From Ensifer adhaerens (GTDB lineage: Bacteria > Pseudomonadota > Alphaproteobacteria > Rhizobiales > Rhizobiaceae), in the NCBI RefSeq assembly GCF_002007205.1, contig NZ_LAZS01000008.1, forward strand, positions 186,001 to 250,000: a DNA stretch of 64,000 nt, written 5' to 3'. The notes under the pieces are model-generated. The model was not told the DNA's origin. It made no database searches and saw only the letters and a list, made by a program, of their open reading frames with translations. The position numbers were made by a program, and so were the translations under genes. Below, one piece after another: positions 9,472 to 17,597 of this stretch. The first letter of the stretch is position 1. Each line of letters opens with the position of its first letter.

Positions 9472-9496
9472 ATAATTTTGGAAATAAGCCAATTAT
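9472..9496. promoter_or_regulatory. Candidate LysR operator in divergent spacer
   Basis: ATAATT and AATTAT form perfect inverted arms, with inner TTGG/CCAA also complementary, in the 91-bp spacer between the LysR gene and the divergent VOC gene. AT-rich dyads of this kind are usual LysR binding sites. Position and symmetry are seen; regulator assignment is inferred. Confidence 0.45.
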
Positions 9497-9543
9497 CCGG
9501 ATGCGCCGCAATAGGTAAGTTCTTCCTCGAAAGGAGACGCGCC

Positions 9544-9942
9544 ATGCAGCTCGATCACGTCACCATCCGCACCGCCGATATCGACGGAACGCGCGCCTTC
9601 TTCGAGAGGGTCTTCGACCTGACGATCGGCGAACGTCCGGTTGCTATCCGCCACATCCCCGGCTGCTGGCTCTATGCCGAAGGCAAGCCAATCGTGCATG
9701 TCATCGGCAGCCACGGCACTGGCTTCGAGCGCGCGGCCGAGGCGATCGATCACGTCGGCTTCCGGCTGGAAGGCTACGCGGCGTTTCGCGCCAGGCTCGA
9801 CCGGCTCGCCATTCCCTATTCGACCATGGATCTCGCCGATATCGGCGAGCGCCGGCTGTTCTTCCGCGCGCCCGGCGGCCCGCTGCTCGAAGCCGTCTTT
9901 TCCGAACCCGTTCCCCAAACTTCCTCTGGAGAATGCCCATGA
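9544..9942 (+). CDS. VOC-superfamily protein (glyoxalase/bleomycin-resistance fold)
   Basis: A 132-residue single-domain vicinal-oxygen-chelate protein. It opens with MQLDHVTIRTADIDGTRAFF, the usual first beta strand with a metal-ligand His, and contains AIDHVGFRLEGYAAF and the closing RRLFFRAPGGPLLEAVF strand with its Glu ligand. Substrates in this fold range from glyoxal adducts to aromatic compounds, and none can be assigned. The ATG at 9544 follows AAAGGAG. Its stop overlaps the start of the next SDR gene (ATGA), so the two are co-translated, and both are divergent from the LysR regulator. Confidence 0.85.
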   Translation: MQLDHVTIRTADIDGTRAFFERVFDLTIGERPVAIRHIPGCWLYAEGKPIVHVIGSHGTGFERAAEAIDHVGFRLEGYAAFRARLDRLAIPYSTMDLADIGERRLFFRAPGGPLLEAVFSEPVPQTSSGECP

Positions 9943-10610
9943 CCTTCACTGACACCACCGTCTCCGTCGTCATCGGCGGCACCAGCGGCATTGGTGCCGC
10001 CGTTGCCAAGGCTCTCTCCGAGCGTCCGGGCCGGGTGGAGATCGCCAGCCGTGCCACCGGGCTCGACATCGCCGACACCGCAGTGGTCGCCGCCTATTTC
10101 CAGAACCTCGGGCTGATCGATCACCTGATCGTCACGGCCGGCTCGTCGGCTCCCGGCGGCAAGGTCGCCGACATCGACCTCGATGCAGCCAAGGCCGCCT
10201 TCGACGTCAAGTTCTGGGGCTCGATCGTGCTTGCCCGTGAGGCGGCCAAGACCATGCGCGCCGGCGGTACGATCACCTTCACTTCGGGTTTTCTCGCCCG
10301 CCGGACGGTTCCCGGCACCTTCGTCAAGACGGCGATGAACGCCGCGCTCGAGGCGACGGCCAAGATTCTCGCGCGCGAACTGGCACCGCTGCGGATCAAC
10401 GTCGTCAGCCCCGGCCTGACGCGGACGGAAGCCTATAGCGGCATGACCGGCGAGGCGCGCGACACGATGTTCGACCGCGCCGCCGCAACGCTGCCGGCCG
10501 GCCGTTTCGGCGAACCGCAGGACATCGCCCAAGGCTATCTCTTTGCCATCGACAATCCTTTCGTCACCGGCGCGGTCATCGACATCGAGGGCGGCGCGCT
10601 CATCAACTGA
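9939..10610 (+). CDS. Atypical short-chain dehydrogenase/reductase lacking the YxxxK pair
   Basis: A 223-residue SDR-fold protein. The cofactor motif is VIGGTSGIGAA (residues 11-21), followed by HLIVTAG, the catalytic-serine strand TITFTSGF (Ser116), and NVVSPGLTRTEAY. At the position of the usual Tyr-x-x-x-Lys it has Lys130 and Asn134 (VKTAMNAALEA), so canonical SDR chemistry is doubtful. Several rhizobial SDR subfamilies share this loss. The ATG at 9939 is chosen over one at 9933 because GGAG lies seven bases upstream. It overlaps the VOC gene by four bases. It may be a redox enzyme with altered chemistry or a NAD(P)-binding regulator. Confidence 0.82.
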   Translation: MTFTDTTVSVVIGGTSGIGAAVAKALSERPGRVEIASRATGLDIADTAVVAAYFQNLGLIDHLIVTAGSSAPGGKVADIDLDAAKAAFDVKFWGSIVLAREAAKTMRAGGTITFTSGFLARRTVPGTFVKTAMNAALEATAKILARELAPLRINVVSPGLTRTEAYSGMTGEARDTMFDRAAATLPAGRFGEPQDIAQGYLFAIDNPFVTGAVIDIEGGALIN

Positions 10611-10723
10611 CGTCGCGCCGCGCTTTTCGGCGGCACCGCCGCGGGCTACTCTCGCTATCCGGCCCTCGAGCGCGTGGCATGACCGCGGCAACCACATCAC
10701 TTCACCCCACAAAGGAGCAAATC

Positions 10724-11740
10724 ATGAATGCCGTTGCCCTCACCCGCTATCTCCCGGTTTCAGACCCGCAATGCTTCCTCGATGTCGACCTGCCGAAGCC
10801 GGAGCCCAAAGGGCATGACATCCTGGTCGCGGTTCACGCCGTCGCGGTCAATCCGGTGGACGTCAAGATGCGGGCGCCGAAGGACAAGGTCGAGGAAACG
10901 CCGCGCGTGCTCGGCTGGGATGCGAGCGGCGTGGTCGAAGCGGTCGGTCCCGACGCGACACTGTTCAAGCCCGGCGACCACGTCTACTACGCCGGCGATC
11001 TGACGCGACCCGGCTCCAATCAGCAATTCCAGCTGGTCGACGAGCGCATCGTCGGCCGCAAGCCGAAGTCGCTAGGCTTCGCCGAAGCGGCTGCGCTGCC
11101 ACTAACAACGATCACCGCCTATGAAGCCTTCTTCGATCGGCTCCGCATCGACCGCGACGGCGCCGATCGCGGCCAGTCGATCCTGATCGTCGGCGGCGCC
11201 GGCGGCGTCGGCTCGATCGGCATTCAGCTTGCCAAGCGCGCGGGGCTGACTGTCATCGCCACCGCCTCGCGGCCGGAAACCATCGCCTGGGTCAAGGAAC
11301 TCGGCGCCGACCATGTCGTCAGCCACCGCGAACCGCTGGTCGCGCAGGTCAAGGCGCTCGGCTTTCCCCATGTCGGCCACATCGCGATCTTCAACGACAT
11401 GCGCCATTGGGCCGACGCGGTCGAGCTGATCCGGCCGCAAGGGGGCATCGTCTCCATCGACAACACCGACGTGCCGATGCCGATGGCCGGGATGAAGACC
11501 AAGGCGGCGAGCCTGCACTGGGAGTTCATGTTCGCACGGCCGATGCATCAGACGCCCGACATGATCGAACAGCACCGCCTGCTCTCCTTCGTCGCCGACG
11601 AAATCGACGCCGGACGGCTTAAGACGACGCTTGCCGAGGTGCTGTCGCCGATCAATGCGGCGAACCTGCGCGAAGCGCATCGGCGGATCGAGACCGGGGC
11701 CGCCAAGGGCAAGATCGTCATCGAGCGCTTTGACGGCTGA
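10724..11740 (+). CDS. Zinc-type alcohol dehydrogenase / quinone oxidoreductase family protein
   Basis: A 338-residue medium-chain dehydrogenase/reductase of the zinc-binding alcohol dehydrogenase family 1 type, despite lacking obvious structural-zinc cysteines. It shows the GroES-like N-terminal part (ILVAVHAVAVNPVDVKMRAP, VLGWDASGVVEAVG), then the NADPH Rossmann motif ILIVGGAGGVGSIGIQLAKR, and the typical C-terminal LREAHRRIETGAAKGKIVI. The predicted activity is NADPH-dependent reduction of quinones or enones; the substrate is unknown. The ATG at 10724 has AAAGGAG upstream. It follows the VOC/SDR pair after 113 bp in the same direction and may belong to the same LysR-regulated group. Confidence 0.87.
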   Translation: MNAVALTRYLPVSDPQCFLDVDLPKPEPKGHDILVAVHAVAVNPVDVKMRAPKDKVEETPRVLGWDASGVVEAVGPDATLFKPGDHVYYAGDLTRPGSNQQFQLVDERIVGRKPKSLGFAEAAALPLTTITAYEAFFDRLRIDRDGADRGQSILIVGGAGGVGSIGIQLAKRAGLTVIATASRPETIAWVKELGADHVVSHREPLVAQVKALGFPHVGHIAIFNDMRHWADAVELIRPQGGIVSIDNTDVPMPMAGMKTKAASLHWEFMFARPMHQTPDMIEQHRLLSFVADEIDAGRLKTTLAEVLSPINAANLREAHRRIETGAAKGKIVIERFDG

Positions 11741-11757
11741 GCGCTCCGGCTATCGAT

Positions 11758-12038
11758 CTAAGCGAAATCGCTTGCCGCGACATAGATTGCGGCAAGCGCC
11801 TCGAAACCGGCCTGGTCTTCGGCATCGAACCCCCTGGCGTGGGGCTGTCGAGATCGAGCACGCCGAGCACCTTGCCGTCCGTCACCAGCGGCACGACGAG
11901 TTCCGAGCGGGACGCCGCATCGCAGGCGATATGCCCCCGATACGCATGGCCGTCGGGAACCAGCATCGTCTGCCGTTGTGCGACGGCAGCAACGCAAACG
12001 CCTCTGCCAACCGGGATGCGCACGCAGGCGACCTTGGC
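11758..12038 (-). pseudogene. Remnant of free methionine-R-sulfoxide reductase (fRMsr, GAF domain)
   Basis: Two reading frames on the minus strand together spell the C-terminal half of an fRMsr (YebR/MsrC-type) GAF domain. One frame gives AKVACVRIPVGRGVC, GHIACDAASRSELVVPLV and GKVLGVLDLDSP. A second frame then continues GFDAEDQAGFEALAAIYVAA to the stop at 11758. The frame change lies near 11830. The three conserved cysteines (VAC, RGVC, HIAC) are retained, but the N-terminal 70-80 residues of the family are absent: the homology stops at about 12038, next to the arginase-gene promoter. It is therefore truncated and frameshifted, and not expected to be active. Confidence 0.75.
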
Positions 12039-12104
12039 GATGACCCTACTCACAGCAATAGCATCAAGGCTGATCCCGAATGAAATTGCGATCGCGGCAT
12101 GAAA

Positions 12105-12130
12105 TCGATATATCCATATGAACATATCGA
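12105..12130. promoter_or_regulatory. Inverted repeat TCGATAT-N12-ATATCGA upstream of arginase-family gene
   Basis: Perfect 7-bp arms at 12105-12111 and 12124-12130 lie in an AT-rich patch (with ATATGAACATAT inside) between the methionine sulfoxide reductase remnant and the arginase-family gene, about 130 bp before its start. Its shape suits an operator; no regulator is assigned. Confidence 0.35.
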
Positions 12131-12257
12131 ATCCGCAGGCCGCCGCCCTTTCAAGCCAATTCCTCACAGCCGCCCGAGACCGCCCGAACAGGCACCGCCT
12201 TACTGGCGCGACAAGAGCCCGCGTGAAACGCCCGCAGACAATGCAAGGAGGATGCCC

Positions 12258-13070
12258 GTGCCCTACGAACTCATCGTCTCCCAGGGACGGATCGCCGACC
12301 GAACACCGGGAGCGATCCCGGGCGCGGCCATGACGGCGGAAGCGCTCGGCAAACAGACCGGGCTGCAACCGACCGTTATCGGCACCCCGTCACCGGCAAA
12401 GGAAGACGATTGGTCGACCAGCCTGCCTGAGGCCGGGGAGACCCTGGCCGGCCTGCAGGCGGCGATCGCCGCAACGCTCCAGCGCGGCAACAAGCCGCTC
12501 CTCGTCGCCAACACCTGCTCGGCAAGCCTTGCGACACTGCCAGTCGTCGCGCGGGAATGCCCGGATGCGATCCTGCTCTGGATCGATGCCCACGGCGACT
12601 TCAACACGCCACAGACCACCGAAAGCGGCTATCTCGGCGGCATGGTTCTTTCCGCCGCCTGCGGGCTCTGGGAGAGCGGGCACGGCAGCGGACTGAACCC
12701 GGCCCAGGTCGTCATCGTCGGCGCGCGCGACATCGATCCAGCCGAGACGGCTCTCTTGCAGCAGGCAGGCGTACATACCCTTTCGCCCGCCGCGGCGCCG
12801 CCGGAAGCCATTCTGTCGCTGATCGGGGATAAACCCGCCTGGATCCATGTCGATTGGGACGTGCTCGAGCCGAACCATGTGCCTGCCGCCTATGCCATCA
12901 ACGATGGCCTCGATCCGCAGGCCTTGCGCGCTATCTTCGCGGCGATCCCGCAACAGCAGATCGCCGGCATCGAACTGGCCGAGTTCGAGGCGTCTCACGA
13001 CGCGGCAAAAGACGCGGCCGCGATCGAATGCCTGCTCGGCATCATCGAACCGTTGTTGGAAAGGCGCTGA
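12258..13070 (+). CDS. Arginase/agmatinase-superfamily (ureohydrolase) protein
   Basis: A 270-residue ureohydrolase-fold protein. Two of the three metal-site motifs are clear: DAHGDFNTP (Asp110, His112, Asp114) and HVDWDVLEP (Asp199, Asp201). The first motif, normally GGDHS, reads NTCSAS, so the His metal ligand is replaced by Cys87. This suggests a one-metal or altered centre, or a different amidino substrate. GTG at 12258 is preferred because AGGAGG ends six bases before it; an ATG at 12252 is in frame but too close. Family members hydrolyse arginine, agmatine, guanidinobutyrate or formimidoylglutamate; the specific substrate is not recognisable here. Confidence 0.78.
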   Translation: MPYELIVSQGRIADRTPGAIPGAAMTAEALGKQTGLQPTVIGTPSPAKEDDWSTSLPEAGETLAGLQAAIAATLQRGNKPLLVANTCSASLATLPVVARECPDAILLWIDAHGDFNTPQTTESGYLGGMVLSAACGLWESGHGSGLNPAQVVIVGARDIDPAETALLQQAGVHTLSPAAAPPEAILSLIGDKPAWIHVDWDVLEPNHVPAAYAINDGLDPQALRAIFAAIPQQQIAGIELAEFEASHDAAKDAAAIECLLGIIEPLLERR

Positions 13071-13095
13071 GCGGCGGCCGTTCGCCGGCGCCTCG

Positions 13096-14154
13096 TCACC
13101 CGTCCGTTTCCGGATCGGCCTTCACTCTTGTGATGATCTCGCCGAGCACCAGATGCAACGCGTCGCGGTAGCCGTTGCGGGCCGAAGGTCCGCTTTCGGC
13201 CGAGGTCATCACGACGGTCAGATCGAGGCTCGGCACGATGTAGAGCATCTGGCCGCCATAGCCCCAGGCGAAATGCACCTCTTCGCCGGCGACCTGGCGC
13301 TCGAACCAGCCGTAACCGTACTCGTCGCCAGAGAAGCGCGAATTGGTGCGATGCTGCCAGGAGGCGGCGATCCATTCCGGCGACACCAGTTGCCGGCCGG
13401 ACGTCGTCCGGCCGCCGTTACGGTAGAGTTCGCCGAAGGCAAGCAGGGAACGGGTGCTCATCGCCATCTGATTGCCGCCGAGATAGATGCCTTGCGGGTC
13501 GCGATCCCAGGCCCCGATGCGGAAGCCCTCGAGCGGGCCGAGCCAGTCGCGGGCCAGCGCCAGCGTCGATCGGCCACTGACCTTCGTCAGGATTGCCGAG
13601 AGCAGATGGGTGGAGGCGGTGGAATAGAGCATCTGACCGCCCGGATCGCCGTCGAAAGGTTGGGCAAGCGCCGTGCGCACCCAGTTCCGGCTGGCAACCC
13701 ATCGGCCGTAATTCGGCCCCGAGAGACGACCGAGCCCGGCCTGCATCGACAGCAGATGACCGATGGTGATGTCGTTGATGCGCGGATCGGGCGACGCCGG
13801 CAGGTCGGCTTTGAGGATCGGGGCGATCTTCTGGTCCGGCCCTTCCAGCAGCCTTTTGTCGATCGCGATCCCGACCAGCGCCGAGATGATCGATTTCGAT
13901 GCGGACTTGATGTTCGTGGAGTCCGTCGCGCGGTTGCCGCGATAGCCGCGCTCGGCAAGGATCCTGCCGTCGCGCGAAACGATCACCGTCTTCAGCGGAT
14001 CAAGCTCCTGCCGCGAGGCCAGGTCGTCCAGCAAACCCGAGACCGGCGCCGGTGCCTGGGCGGCGGCCGGCAAGGCGAAAAGCGTCAAGGCGACGAGTGC
14101 CAGGGCGGCGATCCGGGCAAAGAGTGCGGCGGCAAATCTGGTCATGATCAGCAT
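13096..14154 (-). CDS. Secreted serine hydrolase, beta-lactamase class C family
   Basis: A 352-residue protein with a signal peptide (hydrophobic 8-33, ending LPAAAQA) and a class C beta-lactamase/esterase-like fold. The nucleophile motif SxxK is SASK in STNIKSASKSIISALVGI (about residue 85). The Tyr of the YxN/YAN equivalent is in MLYSTASTHLLSAIL, and the KTG-equivalent appears as AWGYGGQMLYI. Substrates of such proteins include esters, D-amino-acid peptides and beta-lactams; penicillin hydrolysis cannot be asserted. It converges on the arginase-family gene and follows the TetR gene in the same direction with an 88-bp gap. Confidence 0.85.
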   Translation of the reverse strand: MLIMTRFAAALFARIAALALVALTLFALPAAAQAPAPVSGLLDDLASRQELDPLKTVIVSRDGRILAERGYRGNRATDSTNIKSASKSIISALVGIAIDKRLLEGPDQKIAPILKADLPASPDPRINDITIGHLLSMQAGLGRLSGPNYGRWVASRNWVRTALAQPFDGDPGGQMLYSTASTHLLSAILTKVSGRSTLALARDWLGPLEGFRIGAWDRDPQGIYLGGNQMAMSTRSLLAFGELYRNGGRTTSGRQLVSPEWIAASWQHRTNSRFSGDEYGYGWFERQVAGEEVHFAWGYGGQMLYIVPSLDLTVVMTSAESGPSARNGYRDALHLVLGEIITRVKADPETDG

Positions 14155-14242
14155 CTAAGACGGTCCGACGCCGCCGTCATCCACTGCACGGCCATCTCAC
14201 GGCGATTTGACAGCCGGGTGAACGCCAGCGCCGGCGCTGATC

Positions 14243-14827
14243 TCAGTCCGCCGGCCCTCTTGCAAAGGCCTCGACGAAGCGCGTCAGACCCTGCCTGACG
14301 AAATCCGTGACGGGCGTTTGCGGATCGAAACTCCACCAGAGCAGTGATCCCTGCCATTGTGATGCCATGAGCAGACCGAGCCCCGGGCTCGCGCCCGGCA
14401 GACCGGCAAGGCACTCGTCGAGCACGCCCGAGAGCACGTCGCGCCATCGGGCGCCGCGGGCGCGAAGCAAGGGATCGCGCAGGTCTTCCCGGAGGATCCT
14501 GAGGTCGTCGGCATAGGATTCAATACCGCCATAATCGCCCGAGAGGCCGACGAGCAGGGCAATGGCACCCTCTGGCGTGCGCGGCACCGTCGCCACCAGC
14601 TCCGCCGTTTGCCGGTCGAGCCCGTCCCAGGCCTGGATGAGCGCCCGCTGGATCAAGGTCGACTTGTTTTCGAAGCGCTGCACCAGCGTGGCGCCGGAAA
14701 GGCCGGTGCTTGCGGCGAGCGCCGCGAAGGTCAGGCCGTCGGGGCCGTGCGCGCGCATCAGCGCGAATGCGGCCGCCAGCACTTCTTCGTCTGGCACGGT
14801 TTTTGGGCGAGGCATCTTGACTCTCAT
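14243..14827 (-). CDS. TetR-family transcriptional regulator
   Basis: A 194-residue TetR-type repressor. The N-terminal HTH (residues about 13-60) reads EVLAAAFALMRAHGPDGLTF, AALAASTGLSGATLVQRFEN, then KSTLIQRAL; the remaining helices form a ligand domain typical in length. It is divergent from an SDR gene 77 bp away, the normal arrangement for a TetR repressor and its target. A direct repeat TCATTTATA occurs twice in that spacer, one copy overlapping the start codon, and could be its operator. Ligand unknown. Confidence 0.9.
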   Translation of the reverse strand: MRVKMPRPKTVPDEEVLAAAFALMRAHGPDGLTFAALAASTGLSGATLVQRFENKSTLIQRALIQAWDGLDRQTAELVATVPRTPEGAIALLVGLSGDYGGIESYADDLRILREDLRDPLLRARGARWRDVLSGVLDECLAGLPGASPGLGLLMASQWQGSLLWWSFDPQTPVTDFVRQGLTRFVEAFARGPAD

Positions 14828-14850
14828 TTATAACCGAACAATCATTTATA
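14824..14850. promoter_or_regulatory. Direct repeat TCATTTATA in TetR/SDR spacer
   Basis: TCATTTATA occurs at 14824-14832 and 14842-14850, 18 bp start to start, overlapping the tetR start codon and facing the SDR gene. It is a plausible operator or -10 region in an otherwise GC-rich sequence. The assignment to the neighbouring TetR is inferred. Confidence 0.35.
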
Positions 14851-14904
14851 TATCACGACATCCAGGAAACGCCAGTTGATGGACGGCCAGGAAGGAGAAA
14901 AATC

Positions 14905-15813
14905 ATGACGCTCGAAGGGAAAGTCGCCCTCGTCGCCGGCGCGACACGCGGCGGCGGGCGTGGCATCGCCACAGAACTCGGCGCCGCCGGCGCCACCGTC
15001 TACGTGACCGGCCGCACCACACGCCAGCAGCAATCCGACTATCGGCGGCCCGAGACGATCGAGGAAACGGCCGAGATCGTCACCGGCCTCGGCGGCAAGG
15101 GCATTGCCGTTCAGGTCGACCATCTGCAGCCGACGCAAGTCAAGGCGCTCGTCGACCGCATCCGCGCCGACCAGGGACGGCTGGATATTCTCATCAACGA
15201 CGTCTGGGGCGGCGAGTTGCTGTTCGAATGGAACAAGTCGGTCTGGGAGCACAATCTCAAAAATGGCTTGAAGCTGCTCCGCCTCGGCGTCGACACGCAC
15301 CTGATCACCGCCCATTACGCCCTGCCGCTGATGATCGAGAAGCCGGGCGGGCTTTTGGTCGAGGTCACCGACGGCACCGCCGAATACAATGCCGAGAACT
15401 ATCGCTTGTCGCCCTTCTACGACCTTGCCAAGGTTTCGGCCAACCGCATGGCCTGGGCGCACGCCAAGGATCTGGCCCCGCACGGCGCGACCTCGGTTTC
15501 GATTACGCCCGGCTGGATGCGCTCGGAGATGATGCTCGAGCATTACGAGGTCGGCGAGGACAACTGGCAGGACGCCACGAAGAACCAGCCGCATTTCGTC
15601 ATTTCGGAAACACCCCGTTTCGTCGGCCGCGCCATCGCAGCCCTTGCGGCCGATCCGGACAAGGCCCGCTGGAACGGCCAGTCGCTGTCGAGCGGCGGGC
15701 TGGCGCAGGTCTATGGCTTCACCGATCTCGACGGCTCGAAGCCCGATTGCTGGCGCTACATGCGCGAGGTGATGGAGGCCAACAAGCCGGCCGACGCCAC
15801 CGGCTATCGCTAG
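14905..15813 (+). CDS. Short-chain dehydrogenase/reductase (DHRS1-like)
   Basis: A 302-residue SDR. The cofactor motif is VALVAGATRGGGRGIATELG. GRTTR follows the second strand, LDILINDVWGGE replaces the usual NNAG, and the active-site pair is intact as YDLAK (Tyr-x-x-x-Lys), followed by SVSITPGWMRSEMM. The length and the IND-WGG feature fit the DHRS1-like subgroup, NADPH-dependent carbonyl reductases of uncertain substrate. A GGAAGGAG-like site precedes the ATG. It is probably repressed by the divergent TetR protein. Confidence 0.87.
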   Translation: MTLEGKVALVAGATRGGGRGIATELGAAGATVYVTGRTTRQQQSDYRRPETIEETAEIVTGLGGKGIAVQVDHLQPTQVKALVDRIRADQGRLDILINDVWGGELLFEWNKSVWEHNLKNGLKLLRLGVDTHLITAHYALPLMIEKPGGLLVEVTDGTAEYNAENYRLSPFYDLAKVSANRMAWAHAKDLAPHGATSVSITPGWMRSEMMLEHYEVGEDNWQDATKNQPHFVISETPRFVGRAIAALAADPDKARWNGQSLSSGGLAQVYGFTDLDGSKPDCWRYMREVMEANKPADATGYR

Positions 15814-15942
15814 GGCGATGCCGCCAGCAACTCGTCACCGGCAAACTTGAAACGGCGGGCCGCCTCCTATAGGTCGGTGTTTCAGGCAACCCAAGCGCCG
15901 CCGCCTATCCGGATGCGGCAGCGCTATCGAGTGTGATTGAAC

Positions 15943-16197
15943 ATGGCATCGCGGGATCGTTATTCGAGAAAGCTGGAATGCGCCAAGTGCGGAGCTGCGG
16001 GCTTTGCCGAAGCGTCGGAAAACGACAAAGGCAAGGGCAGCAATCGCGGCTTCCTCATCGACGTGATGCCCAAGGGCTTCTCGACCGAACGCAACTCTCC
16101 CGACCCCGCCAAGCACATGGTCCGCTGCCGCTGCGGCAACGTTTTTGCCTTCAAGCAGAAGACCGTCTACGCGCCCGGCAGCGAGCCGCGGGACTGA
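15943..16197 (+). CDS. Small zinc-ribbon-like protein of unknown function
   Basis: An 84-residue protein starting MASRDRYSRKLECAKCGAAG, with one Cys pair CAKC near residue 15 and a second pair CRC near residue 61 (MVRCRCGNVFAFKQ). The spacing suggests a four-cysteine zinc ribbon. The middle (GSNRGFLIDVMPKGF) is well formed, and composition fits a real gene. ATG at 15943 is the best start. No partner genes point to a function; it stands alone between the SDR gene and the transpeptidase cluster. Confidence 0.7.
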   Translation: MASRDRYSRKLECAKCGAAGFAEASENDKGKGSNRGFLIDVMPKGFSTERNSPDPAKHMVRCRCGNVFAFKQKTVYAPGSEPRD

Positions 16198-16530
16198 CGC
16201 ACGGGAACATTCCGGGCGCGCGTGTTGAGAAAAAATTCACCATATTGTCTCAACATCGACCCAATCGGCGGGCAGTCATGGCGGCGCGCGTTCAAGTATT
16301 GTTGATCGCGAGCGCCAGGGGCAAAGGCTTGCAGCCAGGGCTGTCACCGCTTAATCGCTGAACTCAATGCCGAACCGAACTGCGTCGAACGCACCCGGCC
16401 GGCACACACGCCACACGAAGGACGCTTGGTGGCGGAAGCATTTCCAGGAGCCCGCATGCGGCGCGAGACGATTGAGAGCCCTTCTTCCGAAACGCCTTGG
16501 GCTGGCGGGATTTTCGCGCAGGTGCGGCGG
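16198..16530. other. Intergenic region before the L,D-transpeptidase cluster
   Basis: No convincing gene. A 7-bp inverted repeat GTTGAGA/TCTCAAC with a 17-base AT-rich interior lies at 16224-16254 and may be a terminator or operator. From 16456 the frame of the downstream transpeptidase is already open, with CAGGAG before an ATG at 16456, so the true coding start could lie here. Confidence 0.4.
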
Positions 16531-17514
16531 ATGCGGCATGCGCTTACCATCGGCGCGATGGCTCTGGCGCTGTCCGGCTGCATGGCGCTCGACGACGTGC
16601 GCGCGCCGCCACCGATCCCGGCAAAACTGATCGCCGCCATGGCCAAGAACGGCAGCAAGCCGGAAAGCCCGGTGCTGATCCGCATTTTCAAGCAGGAAAG
16701 CGAGCTCGAGGTCTGGAAACAGAACAGCCGAGGCCAGTACGCCCTCCTGAAGACCTATCCCATGTGCCGCTGGTCCGGAAAGCTCGGCCCGAAGATGAAA
16801 TCCGGCGACCGCCAGGCGCCGGAAGGCTTCTACCATGTCTCGGCAGGCATGCTGAACCCGAAGTCGCAGTATTTCCTGTCGTTCAATCTCGGCTATCCCA
16901 ACCGGCTGGAATCGGCGCTCGGCTATACCGGCGAAGCGCTGATGGTGCATGGCGCCTGCTCGTCTTCCGGCTGCTACGCCATGACCGACCAGGGCGTCGG
17001 CGAAATCTATGCCGTCGTTCAGCGCGCGCTCGCTGGCGGCCAGGGCACGTTCCAGGTGCAGGCCTATCCCTTCCGCATGACGGCCGAGAACATGGCCAAG
17101 CACCGCGGCGACCCGAACTTCGACTTCTGGAAGAACATCAAGCAGGGCTACGACATCTTCGAGGCGACGAAACGCCAGCCGAAGGTCGCCGCCTGCGGAC
17201 GCCGCTACGTCTTCAACACGGACTTTGCCGACGGCGAACCGTCCGATCCGCTCGCAGCCTGCCCCCCGGCGATCACGACGCCCGATGCCGGGCTGGTGGC
17301 GCGCCTGCAATCGGAAGACGCAAAGCTCGCCGGCATGATGGCCAACCAGACGTCGGCGCCGCTCAACGCCTATGTTGACGGCGGCATGCATCCGAGCTTC
17401 CGGACACTCCTTGAGAAAAACGGCGCCGAAAAGCTGGCCGCCAAGATCTCGGGAACTAAGTATCCTATCAGCCGACCCGAAGCGGCGCTGGCGGACCCCT
17501 ACGCCGGCCTGTGA
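16531..17514 (+). CDS. L,D-transpeptidase lipoprotein (YafK-type murein transpeptidase)
   Basis: A 327-residue lipoprotein with lipobox LSGC (MRHALTIGAMALALSGCMAL) and a YkuD-type catalytic domain of the longer YafK (DpaA) kind. SPVLIRIFKQESELEVWK opens the domain, and MVHGACSSSGCYAMTDQGVG carries the His and the nucleophile Cys148. Family members form or cut L,D linkages in peptidoglycan or attach/detach proteins such as Lpp; E. coli YafK/DpaA releases Lpp. ATG 16531 is chosen because it gives a proper lipoprotein signal. ATG 16456 has a better ribosome site (CAGGAG) but would leave a 42-residue leader. It is the first of four transpeptidase genes in 3.7 kb. Confidence 0.88.
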   Translation: MRHALTIGAMALALSGCMALDDVRAPPPIPAKLIAAMAKNGSKPESPVLIRIFKQESELEVWKQNSRGQYALLKTYPMCRWSGKLGPKMKSGDRQAPEGFYHVSAGMLNPKSQYFLSFNLGYPNRLESALGYTGEALMVHGACSSSGCYAMTDQGVGEIYAVVQRALAGGQGTFQVQAYPFRMTAENMAKHRGDPNFDFWKNIKQGYDIFEATKRQPKVAACGRRYVFNTDFADGEPSDPLAACPPAITTPDAGLVARLQSEDAKLAGMMANQTSAPLNAYVDGGMHPSFRTLLEKNGAEKLAAKISGTKYPISRPEAALADPYAGL

Positions 17515-17597
17515 TCGTTCCGTCGGCTGGCGACGCACAATTGACTTAAAGGGTCGGTTGCATCGCCGGTAGCGAATAGAGGACGATCGAGGTTTAC

